Assembly: GCA_036741355.1 (NCBI GenBank)
Contig: DAINSK010000009.1
Coordinates: forward strand, 22,938 to 86,937
Length of the DNA: 64,000 bases
Direction of reading: 5' to 3'
DNA from: JBBRGK01 sp036741355
GTDB lineage: Bacteria; Chloroflexota; Dehalococcoidia; CAUJGQ01
The notes under the pieces are model-generated. The model saw nothing but the letters and a program-made list of their open reading frames with translations, ran no database searches and was not told the DNA's origin. Numbering within the stretch: the stretch's first letter is position 1; each line of letters starts with the position of its first letter. Positions 15,471 through 24,188 of this stretch are shown here, in pieces. The translations under genes were made by a program, and so were the position numbers.

Positions 15471-18242
15471 ATGAAGTTTCTCAGCAAATTGATCGGCGAT
15501 CCGAATGAGAAAGAGATTAAGCACCTCCTCCCGATCGTCGAAGAGGTAAATGCGCTCGAGCCGGAGACACAAGCGCTCTCCGACGAGGAGTTGCGTGCCA
15601 AGACCGACGAATTCAAACAGCGACTTGCAGATGGCGAGACGCTGGACGACCTGTTGCCGGAAGCTTTCGCCGTCGTGCGAGAGGCATCACATCGCTATAC
15701 GGGCCGCCGTCATTTTGACGTCCAGATCATGGGCGGCGTCATTCTGCATCGCGGCCAGATCGCCGAGATGAAGACCGGTGAAGGCAAGACGCTGGTAGCG
15801 ACGCTGCCCCTGTACCTGAATGCGCTTACCGGCCTCGGCGTACACCTGGTTACGGTGAACGATTACCTGGCCAAGCGCGACCCGCAGTACATGGGTCCAG
15901 GCACGATCTTTACCCGGCTTGGTCTTTCCGTAGGCGTCCTGCAGCACGAGGCCGCGTTTCTGGTCTCGCACGACAAGGTAAGCGATCAGCCGAACGCGGA
16001 ATACCTCGTGCCGTGCAGCCGCAACGAAGCCTACCTCGCCGACGTGTTGTACGGAACCAACCACGAGTTCGGTTTCGACTACCTGCGCGACAACATGTCA
16101 CGCAGCCTCGACGGCTGCGTTCAGCGCGAACTGTCTTACGCGATCGTCGACGAGGTCGACAATATCCTGATCGACGAAGCGCGGACGCCGCTGATCATCA
16201 GCGGACCGGCGGAAGAGAACGTCCAGATTTACCAGGCGTTCGCGCGCGTGGTGCCCACGCTCAGTCTAAATACCGATTACGAAGTCGACGAAAAGCAGAG
16301 GGTTGTGACCCTGACCGACGAGGGCGTCGAGAGGATCCAGCGCGGACTTGGGATCGGCAACATCTATTCCGCCGAGAACTTCAAGTTGACGCGCTTCCTC
16401 GACGCGGCTCTGAAAGCTCATATCATCTACCAGCGCGACCGCGACTACGTTGTCAAAGATGGCGAAGTGATCATCGTCGACGACTTTACCGGCCGGCTCA
16501 TGCACGGGCGGCGTTGGTCAGACGGCCTGCACCAAGCGGTTGAGGCTAAAGAGCGGGTCAAGATTCAGAACGAGAGCGTAACGTACGCAACGATCACGCT
16601 GCAGAACTACTTTCGCCTCTACGAGAAGCTCGCTGGTATGACCGGTACGGCCATGACCGAGGCCGAGGAGTTCCACAAGATCTATAAGCTCGAAGTCGTT
16701 TCGGTGCCAACAAACCAGCCGATGGTGCGCGTTGACAACGGCGACCTGGTTTATCGAACTGAAGAGGCGAAATTTGCGGCTGTCGCGAGCGAAGTCATGG
16801 AACGCAGCCAGCACGGCCAACCTGTACTCGTCGGCACCGTTTCAATTGAAAAGTCTGAATACCTTGCCGAGTTGCTGCGACGTCGCGGTGTGAAGCTCGA
16901 AGTCTTAAACGCCAAGCAACACGAACGCGAGGCGTCGATCGTCGCGCAGGCGGGACGCCTGGGCGGCGTCACGATCGCCACGAACATGGCTGGGCGCGGC
17001 ACAGACATCATCCTCGGCGGTAAGCCCGATGAGCGAGACGATGAAGAGTGGAAGAACGAGCACAACAACGTAGTCGAGCAGGGCGGCTTGCACATCATCG
17101 GCACAGAGAGACACGAGTCCCGGCGCATCGACAATCAGCTTCGCGGTCGAGCCGGGCGGCAGGGCGACCCGGGGAGCTCGCGCTTCTACGTATCATTCGA
17201 AGACGATGTCATGCGCCGGTTTGCGCCGGACTGGCTGCCGGGAATGATGACCAAGCTCGGAATGGATGACGAGACGCCGATTGAGCATTCATGGGTCAGT
17301 AAAGCGATCCATACGGCTCAATCAAAAGTAGAAGGCTACAACTTCGACATCCGGAAGCACGTCGTCGAGTACGACGATGTGATGAACATGCACCGCGACG
17401 TCATCTACCGCGAGCGACGGAAGATCCTGGAAGGTGCCGACGTGCGTGAGAACGTTCGCACCATGTCCGAAGAAGAGGTGGGCGCCGTAGTTTCGGCACA
17501 CGTAGACGACCGGCCGGCCGACGAGTGGGACCTGGAGAGCCTGATGGCGCAGATCAACGCGATCATGGAACTGCCGCCGGGTCTCGACCAGGCAACGCTG
17601 ATCGAAATGACTCCCGCGGACATCAAAGAGCAGCTTACTGACCACGCGCGGCAGCTCTACGACGCGAAAATCGCCCAATTCGAGCGAGTGCGCGGGATCG
17701 ATCCATTCGGCGATGACCCGTTTGGCTTTGTCGAACGGCAGGTGCTATTGCAAACCATCGATGCGCTCTGGATCGAGCACCTAACGGCGATGGAAGAGAT
17801 GCGCGAAGGCATAGGACTGCAGGCATACGGCCAGAACGACCCGCTCGTCATGTACAAGCGCGAAGCGCACGACATGTTCGAGCAACTGAAAGGAAACATC
17901 CGTAACCTCGTCGCGCGCAATATCTATCACCAACAGTTACAGGTGAACCAGATTCCTCGACAGCAGGCAGCGGTCCTGGCGCTTCCAGAAAGCCCGGAAG
18001 AATTTGCAGAGCCCTTGGCGGCCGGTGTGGCCGGCGGCCGGGCCACTGCACCGGCTGCGCCCCGTCCATTGCGATTACGTGAGAATCGCGACGCACCGAC
18101 GGCCAACGGCGAAGCGGCAGCTCTCCCCAATCGCAACGGCAGGCAGGGCTCACCAACAGCGGTGAAGGCTCCCGGCCGCAACGACCCTTGCTACTGCGGC
18201 AGCGGCCGCAAGTTCAAGAAGTGCCACGGGGCGCTGGCGTAG
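15471..18242 (+). CDS. secA: Preprotein translocase ATPase SecA
   Basis: The motor ATPase of the Sec pathway, which pushes unfolded preproteins through SecYEG. Walker A is MKTGEGKTLVA near residue 101 and Walker B is IVDEVDNILIDEARTPLIIS near 225. The helicase second domain carries ATNMAGRGTDIILGG, then QLRGRAGRQGDPGSSRFY. The protein ends in a zinc-binding SEC-C motif, NDPCYCGSGRKFKKCH, which in other bacteria contacts SecB and ribosomes. The length is 923 residues. Between the VGVLQHEAAF and YGTNHEFGFDYLRDNM blocks there is an extra stretch of about 30 residues compared with E. coli. I associate this insertion with Chloroflexota SecA. The start is ATG with AAGGTG upstream. Confidence 0.97.
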   Translation: MKFLSKLIGDPNEKEIKHLLPIVEEVNALEPETQALSDEELRAKTDEFKQRLADGETLDDLLPEAFAVVREASHRYTGRRHFDVQIMGGVILHRGQIAEMKTGEGKTLVATLPLYLNALTGLGVHLVTVNDYLAKRDPQYMGPGTIFTRLGLSVGVLQHEAAFLVSHDKVSDQPNAEYLVPCSRNEAYLADVLYGTNHEFGFDYLRDNMSRSLDGCVQRELSYAIVDEVDNILIDEARTPLIISGPAEENVQIYQAFARVVPTLSLNTDYEVDEKQRVVTLTDEGVERIQRGLGIGNIYSAENFKLTRFLDAALKAHIIYQRDRDYVVKDGEVIIVDDFTGRLMHGRRWSDGLHQAVEAKERVKIQNESVTYATITLQNYFRLYEKLAGMTGTAMTEAEEFHKIYKLEVVSVPTNQPMVRVDNGDLVYRTEEAKFAAVASEVMERSQHGQPVLVGTVSIEKSEYLAELLRRRGVKLEVLNAKQHEREASIVAQAGRLGGVTIATNMAGRGTDIILGGKPDERDDEEWKNEHNNVVEQGGLHIIGTERHESRRIDNQLRGRAGRQGDPGSSRFYVSFEDDVMRRFAPDWLPGMMTKLGMDDETPIEHSWVSKAIHTAQSKVEGYNFDIRKHVVEYDDVMNMHRDVIYRERRKILEGADVRENVRTMSEEEVGAVVSAHVDDRPADEWDLESLMAQINAIMELPPGLDQATLIEMTPADIKEQLTDHARQLYDAKIAQFERVRGIDPFGDDPFGFVERQVLLQTIDALWIEHLTAMEEMREGIGLQAYGQNDPLVMYKREAHDMFEQLKGNIRNLVARNIYHQQLQVNQIPRQQAAVLALPESPEEFAEPLAAGVAGGRATAPAAPRPLRLRENRDAPTANGEAAALPNRNGRQGSPTAVKAPGRNDPCYCGSGRKFKKCHGALA

Positions 18243-18249
18243 GGGTGCA

Positions 18250-18657
18250 TCCGTGAGTTCGTACGAATGAGCGTAGAGCAGTGGTAAGCGCGGCAGCGAT
18301 ATGCCGCGTTCGCCAGCGCTATCCGCAACTCTGAGCGCGTGTACAGCTCTGTAGTGAGTTGCTATCGCTTGTCCGCGATGTAGACTTGGTTTGAAATCAC
18401 CTATCGGGTGATTCCAGAATAACCGGCAGTAGGAGGGCACCAATGGGTGTACGTCTCCACTCCCGCTACGGAGTCTGGATGGTGGATAGAGAGAGCCCCA
18501 CTGGGGGCTAGCATGAATGGTGGGCAGACCCGCGTAACTCAATGAGTCCAGGCCGATTGCACCGGCGTCACGCGCCGTTCCGGCCTACGCAAGCGGTATT
18601 ACGCAGCAGCGTGTCCGTCCACCGCAGAGTCACCATGCCGCAAGTGCGATATATATG
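18250..18657 (+). ncRNA. Possible structured RNA downstream of secA, family unknown
   Basis: The 630-base gap between secA and the next gene has no convincing protein frame but many stable hairpins. They are CGCGGCA/TGCCGCG at 18289-18308, AATCACC/GGTGATT at 18395-18413, AGCCCC/GGGGCT at 18494-18509, and a long one with AGGCCG near 18550 pairing with CGGCCT near 18588 around an inner CGGCG/CGCCG stem. A strong intrinsic terminator follows at 18658-18687 on the same strand. I checked by eye for hallmarks of tmRNA, RNase P RNA, SRP RNA, 6S RNA and common riboswitches and did not find them. A segment near 18519 faintly recalls a T-box GGTGG...ACCGCG bulge, but no aminoacyl-tRNA synthetase follows. 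It could also be a long secA 3' region. Confidence 0.35.
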
Positions 18658-18687
18658 GGCCCGCCGGCAATCAGCCGGCGGGCCTTT
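18658..18687 (+). terminator. Intrinsic terminator after secA and the structured region
   Basis: A perfect 11-base-pair GC-rich stem, 18658-18668 pairing with 18674-18684, with a 5-base AATCA loop, followed by TTTCT. It most likely ends the plus-strand transcript from prs/secA or from a separate RNA in the gap. Confidence 0.8.
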
Positions 18688-18878
18688 CTGTTGTCAGCAT
18701 CAGTCATCATCTGATAATGGTGCACAGCTTGTCAGTTCGGCCAACGACCGCGAATGGCGAGTCCTTACGATCGTATTGAGCACTCAATTTGTGAACAATG
18801 GCCTTCATGGACCATTGCATCGGAACTATCGTTGCTGTACAACTGAAATGAGAGCGATGTCTGCATGAAGGGGGAATG

Positions 18879-19193
18879 ATGGTTCGCGTTCGTCTCATTT
18901 CCAAGGAAGAAGCCCAGAACACCAGAAAAACCAAAACGCCGGGTATACGCAGGCAGCGAATGAACCAGTTCGACGAGTATGCTCGCTCAGTGCTAGATAA
19001 CCCGGAGGAGGCTGCGGTCTACGAAGAACTGGGAGAGAATCCGCAGAAATTCGTCTTATCTCTGCGTGGGTCGTTTAAGCGGGCCGGAGTGAACGCCACT
19101 GTTCGCAAGATGCGCGGTAGGGACGAAGTCCGGGTGTGGATCTCCGATGAGCCGCCTTCGGCGACGTCACGCCGCGGCCGGGGTACCAATTAG
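18879..19193 (+). CDS. Small basic protein of unknown function
   Basis: I do not recognise this 104-residue protein. It is strongly charged. The N-terminal part is rich in Lys, Arg and Thr (KEEAQNTRKTKTPGIRRQRM). The middle, YARSVLDNPEEAAVYEELGE, is probably helical, and the region KFVLSLRGSFKRAGVNATVR then VRVWIS looks like beta strands with spaced basic residues, which could suit nucleic-acid binding. It ends in an Arg/Gly-rich tail. AAGGGGG at 18868-18874 lies 4 bases before ATG 18879, while the overlapping ATG 18876 is too close. The strong ribosome-binding site is the best support that the gene is real. It is separated from secA by the structured region and its terminator. Confidence 0.6.
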   Translation: MVRVRLISKEEAQNTRKTKTPGIRRQRMNQFDEYARSVLDNPEEAAVYEELGENPQKFVLSLRGSFKRAGVNATVRKMRGRDEVRVWISDEPPSATSRRGRGTN

Positions 19194-19290
19194 CGGATTC
19201 CCGCAGACAGTTTGTGGTTCGCGCCGCGCTCGGTAATTGGCGCCGATCGCGCGCAAGCACGTACGGCGCGAAGCGAGCCCTTGCCCGCCT

Positions 19291-20655
19291 TCACTTGGAG
19301 CCTCCGCTGGTTGTGCGAGCTCCGGCCTCGTGGCGTAATTGATCGAGCAATCGCGTGGCGGTGGTCTCGTAGAGCACCGAGAAATGCGGATTGATAGTGA
19401 CCGCGGATTCCAGGTAACCGCGTGCGGCGGAATGGTCGCCGGCCGCGTAGGTAATCATGCCGGCGTGGAACAGCATGAGCGGATCTTTCGTGCCCAGTTT
19501 CAGAGCTTGCTTCATCGCCGACTGGGCTCCAGTCACGTCACCGGTCTTGTAGAGGGTCCATGCCAGCACGTCGTACCCCTTGACGCTTGGCCGCCGTTCG
19601 GCACCTTGTTGCGCCTGTTGCAGAACAGTGGCCACGTTGCGGCCGTGGTCGACGTCGAACTGTGCGATCTCTACATCGCTATCGACGTTTGCCGCCCGAA
19701 GAAGCTGGTCCTCGACGTCGACAAGGTCGTACGTACGGGCCGCGTCCTGCGTTTTGCCCGCGGCCTGCTGAACGTCGCCAAGTGCGATCACGTATTCGGG
19801 AAGCGGTAAGAGGCGCGTAACGCGCTGGTAGAGCTTGATCGCATCAGCGTAATGGCCGCGTGCCGCAGCAACCTTTGCCAGGCCCGCATAGCCGTGCGAG
19901 TAGTCTTTATAGTCGAACAAGGACTGCTTGTAGTACCGGCTGGCGTTCGTGTAGTCGCCACGGTTGAAATAAAGATTCCCGACCTGCACCCTCGTCCACG
20001 CGGTTGCCTCGGTTCCGGGACCGCCCAGTTTCACCGCTTTGGTCATTGCTGCGAGCGCGCCATCGGCGTCGCCGTGCAACTCCCGTGCATACGAGACGCG
20101 CGAATATGCTGGAAGCCCGGGCTTCAGGTCGATCATCTTTTGGAATGCCGCTATTGCTTCGTCGTATTCACCAAGCTCCGTGTGTGCATCGCCGATCACC
20201 GCATAGGCATCCACGCTGTACGGATTCAGCACCCGTGCTTGTTCGCCCCACTGGAGCGCGTCGCGGAACTGGTGCCGAGACAGCGCCAGTGAGCCCAGCC
20301 CAACCATAGCGTCGAAGCTCTGTGCGTCGAGACTGAGCGCCTGGCGTAATACTGCGTCGGCCTTGACGTAGTACGAGGGGTCTGCCGTCTCGCGGGCCTT
20401 TTGGAGGTAAGCGTCTCCTAATTGCGCATATCCCGCCGCGAATGTCGGTTCCTGCTGCAGGCGATTCTGCAACGTGGCGACGGCCCGGTCGGTTGAGATC
20501 GCCGGATCCGAGCCCGCCGCAGAGCCGGCTGAGCCGACATCACGAGCAGCCTGACTGAACGGACCGCCGGTTGCCCACCATGTCGCAGCGAGGCCGGCAA
20601 TCAGGACGAGCGCAAGCGAAATGGCGAAAGAGGCGGGTCGTTGACGGATGACCAC
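19291..20655 (-). CDS. Secreted or membrane-anchored TPR repeat protein
   Basis: A 454-residue protein with an N-terminal membrane segment, FAISLALVLIAGLAATWWAT (about residues 12-31). The rest consists of tetratricopeptide repeats of about 34 residues from roughly residue 55 to the end, for example AGYAQLGDAYLQKARE, VDAYAVIGDAHTELGEYDEA and VGNLYFNRGDYTNASRYYKQ. Such repeats form helical scaffolds for protein binding, here probably outside the membrane. The start is GTG with AAGGAG upstream. It lies 84 bases downstream of the DUF4331 gene on the same strand, with a strong hairpin between them, so the two are probably one transcription unit. The binding partner is unknown; the DUF4331 protein is an obvious candidate. 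Confidence 0.85.
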   Translation of the reverse strand: MVIRQRPASFAISLALVLIAGLAATWWATGGPFSQAARDVGSAGSAAGSDPAISTDRAVATLQNRLQQEPTFAAGYAQLGDAYLQKARETADPSYYVKADAVLRQALSLDAQSFDAMVGLGSLALSRHQFRDALQWGEQARVLNPYSVDAYAVIGDAHTELGEYDEAIAAFQKMIDLKPGLPAYSRVSYARELHGDADGALAAMTKAVKLGGPGTEATAWTRVQVGNLYFNRGDYTNASRYYKQSLFDYKDYSHGYAGLAKVAAARGHYADAIKLYQRVTRLLPLPEYVIALGDVQQAAGKTQDAARTYDLVDVEDQLLRAANVDSDVEIAQFDVDHGRNVATVLQQAQQGAERRPSVKGYDVLAWTLYKTGDVTGAQSAMKQALKLGTKDPLMLFHAGMITYAAGDHSAARGYLESAVTINPHFSVLYETTATRLLDQLRHEAGARTTSGGSK

Positions 20656-20696
20656 GGTGCAGTGCTCCTTGTGAGGTACGGCGCGGAAACCGGAGT

Positions 20697-20730
20697 TGTA
20701 GCCGTCCGCCCGGACGGGCGGACGGCTACA
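20697..20730. repeat. Perfect 15-base-pair inverted repeat between two genes
   Basis: TGTAGCCGTCCGCCC at 20697-20711 pairs perfectly with 20716-20730 across a 4-base GGAC loop. It sits between the DUF4331 stop and the TPR gene start on the minus strand. No T tract follows, so it may be a partial terminator, an mRNA processing or stability element, or a REP-like sequence. Confidence 0.6.
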
Positions 20731-20739
20731 GCATCGAGA

Positions 20740-22161
20740 CTAGGGGAAGCCGGCGTACGGAGAGGCCACGTACGGGAAGGTTGATAACTGTGGCTTGTCT
20801 GGAGTGTCGACGCCGTCTCCGAGCTTGCCCGCGAGGGGGTCCGGCTGGAAGGTCTTGTCGACGAACAGCGGGTACGCTACACCGGCAACCACATTCAACT
20901 CGATGTCGACCACGTCGTCGGTGAGCCGGCGGCCGTTGGGGAAGCCGGCCAGGTCATTGCCAAGCACACCCATGCGGTTCGGGGTGGCCGACGGCGGAAT
21001 GGCTACGTTGAGCCGGAGCTCGTCCGCGATCGTCGGGTTGGACGGCATGTTGATGCCTGGTAACCCGGTGAAGAATGCGGCGATGATGTCTTTACGCGGT
21101 GCGGGCGGAACTTTGATGTTGTACAGGGCGGTGAAGAGATGAGCCAGTTCCGGATCCGCCGCCGCGGCGCCGAACTGTGAATCTGCCGCCGGAGCCGTGG
21201 CGTTCCAGTAGTCCTTCAGACCCACGGGAACGACGAGCTCGTTAGTCAACGGCATGCCGAGGCGTGAAACCTGGACGAACGGTCCATCGTCGGCCACCGA
21301 GCCATCGTCTCGCAGGACCGATGTCCGCTGCAGTGAGGCCGATGTCCAGAAGCCGAGAACGGCGTCGCTGACCTTCGTATCGTTTGGAGCCTTGCCGTCG
21401 TTGGTTAGCTGGCTGATCGGCACCTGGATGGCGATGGTGTGGACGTTGAACCCTTTGAGCGTATTGACGCCGCCACCCATATTGCCGGGGATGTTGCGAA
21501 TGGTGAGCAGGTCGAATGTCGCGCCCAGATCGACGAAAAATGGGTCGGCGCGCTGTCCTGCAAAGACTTTGGTACCGTTGCCGACGTCCTGGATCGCCGC
21601 TGAGGCGAGCGCGTCGTAGTTTGGAGTCGAGTGCGAGCCGACGTTGACGGGCGGCGTCTTCAGATTGTCGCCAACTACCTTCGTCCCGGTCGAATCCGTC
21701 CGCGTGACCTTCATGGATTGGTAGATGTTCCAGTTCGGATCGTCGAGGGACTTGATCGGTCCGGTGTTGTACAGGAACGTGTTCGGGTTGCGGTAGAAGG
21801 TCGTGAAGGTGAAATCGTAGCGGATGTGCGGCAAACCATCGCCGACGTTATCGACGTTGATCGTATAGAGCGTGTCATCGCCGAATCGATAGAAGTTCGG
21901 TCCGCCAGCCGGTCCTTCCAACGGGATGTAGTTCGCGATGATGGTGACTGTGTCCGGCTTGTCCGGGCTGACAAATGCGTAGAGGTCGGTGCTATCGATA
22001 TTCGGGTACTGGCTGGTCAGCGGCGCCTCACGGTGGCTGCTTGCATTAACGCTATGCGTTGCATGCCTGGCCCCCAGGGGCAGCGCTACTGTGACCAGAG
22101 CCGCAAAGACGGTGATCTTGCGCAATGTGGTGTTCCTTCCAAACTTGAGCATTAGCTCCAT
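20740..22161 (-). CDS. Secreted DUF4331 domain protein
   Basis: A 473-residue exported protein. It has a signal-peptide-like N-terminus (KITVFAALVTVALPLGARHA), then the DUF4331 hallmark SSHREAPLTSQYPNIDSTDL directly after the cleavage region, followed by YAFVSPDKPDTVTIIANYIP. The C-terminal part has another family block, GRRLTDDVVDIELNVVAGV. The function of DUF4331 is not established to my knowledge. The fold appears beta-rich and the proteins are found outside the cytoplasm in many soil bacteria. The start is ATG 22161, and ATG 22152 with GGAG in front is equally plausible. The TPR protein gene follows directly. Confidence 0.85.
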   Translation of the reverse strand: MELMLKFGRNTTLRKITVFAALVTVALPLGARHATHSVNASSHREAPLTSQYPNIDSTDLYAFVSPDKPDTVTIIANYIPLEGPAGGPNFYRFGDDTLYTINVDNVGDGLPHIRYDFTFTTFYRNPNTFLYNTGPIKSLDDPNWNIYQSMKVTRTDSTGTKVVGDNLKTPPVNVGSHSTPNYDALASAAIQDVGNGTKVFAGQRADPFFVDLGATFDLLTIRNIPGNMGGGVNTLKGFNVHTIAIQVPISQLTNDGKAPNDTKVSDAVLGFWTSASLQRTSVLRDDGSVADDGPFVQVSRLGMPLTNELVVPVGLKDYWNATAPAADSQFGAAAADPELAHLFTALYNIKVPPAPRKDIIAAFFTGLPGINMPSNPTIADELRLNVAIPPSATPNRMGVLGNDLAGFPNGRRLTDDVVDIELNVVAGVAYPLFVDKTFQPDPLAGKLGDGVDTPDKPQLSTFPYVASPYAGFP

Positions 22162-22241
22162 TGATGTGGACAGACTCGCACGGGCATTGTCGGCGGCGAT
22201 CTTTCATCGCGTGTCACGTTGTCGCTCCTTTCGTCGTAAGC

Positions 22242-22266
22242 GCCTCGACGTGGGACACGTCGAGGC
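22242..22266. promoter_or_regulatory. Perfect 11-base-pair dyad upstream of the DUF4331 gene
   Basis: GCCTCGACGTG at 22242-22252 and CACGTCGAGGC at 22256-22266 form a perfect inverted repeat with a 3-base spacer, 80 bases upstream of the DUF4331 start. It could be a repressor operator or an RNA hairpin in the leader. Confidence 0.4.
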
Positions 22267-22290
22267 CATCAAACGGTTACTACGCGCTGC

Positions 22291-22331
22291 AAAAAAATCC
22301 GGATCACTGTTTGCAAAAGTGATCCGGATTT
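22291..22331 (-). terminator. Intrinsic terminator of the nth operon
   Basis: On the minus strand a 14-base-pair stem (22331-22318 with 22308-22295) ends in a run of seven T, 36 bases past the nth stop. It is a textbook rho-independent terminator. The A-rich side means it may also work weakly on the plus strand. Confidence 0.9.
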
Positions 22332-22366
22332 CGCGCACTCTTTTGGTCCCAATGCGAGCAATAAAG

Positions 22367-23038
22367 CTAACCAGTGCCCGATGATTTGAAGGAAGAGCAC
22401 GCCGGACACACGTCGCTGAGAACGCAGCCGTCGCAACGGGGTCGCTGAGCAACACAGGTGTAGCGACCGTGCTTGATCAGTCCCACATGGAATGCGTAGA
22501 CGTCGGCGGGCGGCACGATTGATTCGAGATGAGCATGCGCCTTATCGGCGGTCATTTTCGGAGGAATCAACCCGAGCCGCTGGCCGACGCGATACACGTG
22601 AGTATCGACAGGTAATGCGGGTTTTCCGAGCGCGAACATGAGCACGCAGGCAGCGGTCTTCGGTCCGACGCCCGGCAGGTCTACGAGCCACGTACGCGCT
22701 TCATCCAGCGGAAGGCCTGAGAGGAAGTGCAGGTCGAGGCTGCCGCGCTCGGAATGGATCCGTTCTAAAACGGCCTTGATTCGGGGTGCCTTCTGATTTG
22801 ATAGGCCGCCGATGGCTATGCACTCTGCGACCTCTGACGTGGGCGCCTGGAGGACGGCCTCCCAGCTTGGGAACTGTGCGAGTAGGTTCGCGAAGGCCCG
22901 TCCGGAGAGCCGATCCGACGTGTGCTGAGAGAGGATCGTAAGGACCAGTTCCCCAACCGGATCGCCGCTCGGCCGCCACTGCATCTCTCCAAAGACGCGA
23001 CCGAGCCGTTCGATCAGTTCAGGAACGGAGGGAGGCAC
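22367..23038 (-). CDS. nth: Endonuclease III (DNA glycosylase/AP lyase)
   Basis: Removes oxidised pyrimidines and cuts the abasic site in base excision repair. The helix-hairpin-helix LPGVGPKTA (residues 121-129) holds the catalytic Lys127, and the catalytic Asp145 is in VDTHVYRV. Four cysteines C195-x6-C202-x2-C205-x5-C211 form the [4Fe-4S] loop. The length of 223 residues is typical. The gene follows the FAD reductase with a 20-base overlap, so the two are co-transcribed, and a strong terminator lies just downstream. Confidence 0.95.
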   Translation of the reverse strand: MPPSVPELIERLGRVFGEMQWRPSGDPVGELVLTILSQHTSDRLSGRAFANLLAQFPSWEAVLQAPTSEVAECIAIGGLSNQKAPRIKAVLERIHSERGSLDLHFLSGLPLDEARTWLVDLPGVGPKTAACVLMFALGKPALPVDTHVYRVGQRLGLIPPKMTADKAHAHLESIVPPADVYAFHVGLIKHGRYTCVAQRPRCDGCVLSDVCPACSSFKSSGTG

Positions 23039-24188
23039 GGTTCACCAGCGGCAACATCGGACGCAGCCACCAGGCCCGTGCAAGCTCTTCGTCGTACCCG
23101 GTCACGCCCTGCTGAACGCGAAAGAACGCATTCCAGAAGTAGCTCATGTAGCGACTGATCCCCATCATTGCCGCCGGTGACCGGCGCATCATCGCGTAGA
23201 ACGTGTAGGCAATGATTCGGGCGGCACGAAGCTCCGGCATGATATGGCGATCTACCTGGTGCTCGTAGGCGCCGAGCCAGGCAAAACCTTGTTCCAGCGC
23301 CTGTCCGATGACATCTGCGGCAATCAGCCCGCTCTTCACCGCATAATAGATCCCTTCCTCGGTAAATTCGTCTGCGAGCCCGGCGGCGTCACCAACCACC
23401 AGGACACCATGACCGGCTATCGGCTCATTGCCCCGACGTAAGAGCAGCTTATGCCCGACAAGCCGATCCACCTCGGCACCACCGAGTCCCAGTCTGTCCA
23501 AATAGGTGCGCAGATAACCGCGTAGATCGCCGCCCCGGTCGCGCGGTAAAACAAGCCCGACAGAGAGCCGCTGTTCTTTCGGAAAAACCCAGCCATACCC
23601 CCATGGACGATAGCCGAAATCGACGTTTACGAGCCCGCGCCAGCGCTCCAGGTCGGTATCTGTGGCGCACACTTCCGCTTCCAAAGCAGCGCTTTCTGCC
23701 AGCCCGGCACCCAGGCCGGTCGCACGTGCTACGACGCTGTTGGCACCGTCGGCGCCGATCACGAACCGGCTGCGCATCCGACGTCCGCCGGCCGTCAACT
23801 CAAAACCGCCTTCAATCCTGTGGAGTTCACGGACGGGGCTGCAGTCGGCTAGTTCGGCGCCGGCCTGACATGCCTGCTCCGTGAGCAGGCTGTCGAAGCG
23901 GTCGCGCATCACCATGAACGCAAATGGTTCGTTGGATCGCCGTGTGAAGCGGCTCGTCCCCTGGTAGCTGACATTCAGACCCGCGACGCGATCCTCGATC
24001 ACGGGCTCAAGGTCGAACGGCAGCATCGCCGCGGTCCGAACGGGGATGCCGCCCGCGCAACTCTTGTAACGCGGCAGCCGCGATCGCTCGATCAGCAGCG
24101 TTTTCACGCCGCGTTCGGCCAGGGCACGTGCGGCAGTGGCGCCAGCGGGACCCGCGCCCACAACCACAACGTCGGTGTCGAAATGCAT
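23019..24188 (-). CDS. FAD-dependent reductase, geranylgeranyl reductase family
   Basis: A 389-residue flavoprotein. The N-terminal dinucleotide fold is VVVVGAGPAGATAARALAER. CAGGIPVRTAAMLPFD follows, a place where this family has a conserved Cys-Gly-Gly loop. A second FAD block, VIGADGANSVVARATGLG, lies near residue 140 and a third, GVLVVGDAAGLADEFTEEGI, near 275. Relatives saturate double bonds in geranylgeranyl groups of quinones, carotenoids or archaeal-type lipids. Here the substrate is unknown, and a quinone or polyprenyl chain is my guess. Its 3' end overlaps nth. It is divergent from selD. Confidence 0.85.
   Translation of the reverse strand: MHFDTDVVVVGAGPAGATAARALAERGVKTLLIERSRLPRYKSCAGGIPVRTAAMLPFDLEPVIEDRVAGLNVSYQGTSRFTRRSNEPFAFMVMRDRFDSLLTEQACQAGAELADCSPVRELHRIEGGFELTAGGRRMRSRFVIGADGANSVVARATGLGAGLAESAALEAEVCATDTDLERWRGLVNVDFGYRPWGYGWVFPKEQRLSVGLVLPRDRGGDLRGYLRTYLDRLGLGGAEVDRLVGHKLLLRRGNEPIAGHGVLVVGDAAGLADEFTEEGIYYAVKSGLIAADVIGQALEQGFAWLGAYEHQVDRHIMPELRAARIIAYTFYAMMRRSPAAMMGISRYMSYFWNAFFRVQQGVTGYDEELARAWWLRPMLPLVNRASLRS

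Noticed and set aside
18270..18330. tRNA-like D-arm (AGAGCAGTGGTAAGC) after secA
   Set aside because: There is no matching acceptor stem and no GGTTCGAATCC-type T arm at the right distance, so no cloverleaf can be drawn.
18515..18545. T-box-like GGTGGGCAGACCCGCG segment
   Set aside because: The bulge sequence is not the exact T-box form, no specifier stem is evident, and the downstream gene is not an aminoacyl-tRNA synthetase or amino-acid gene.
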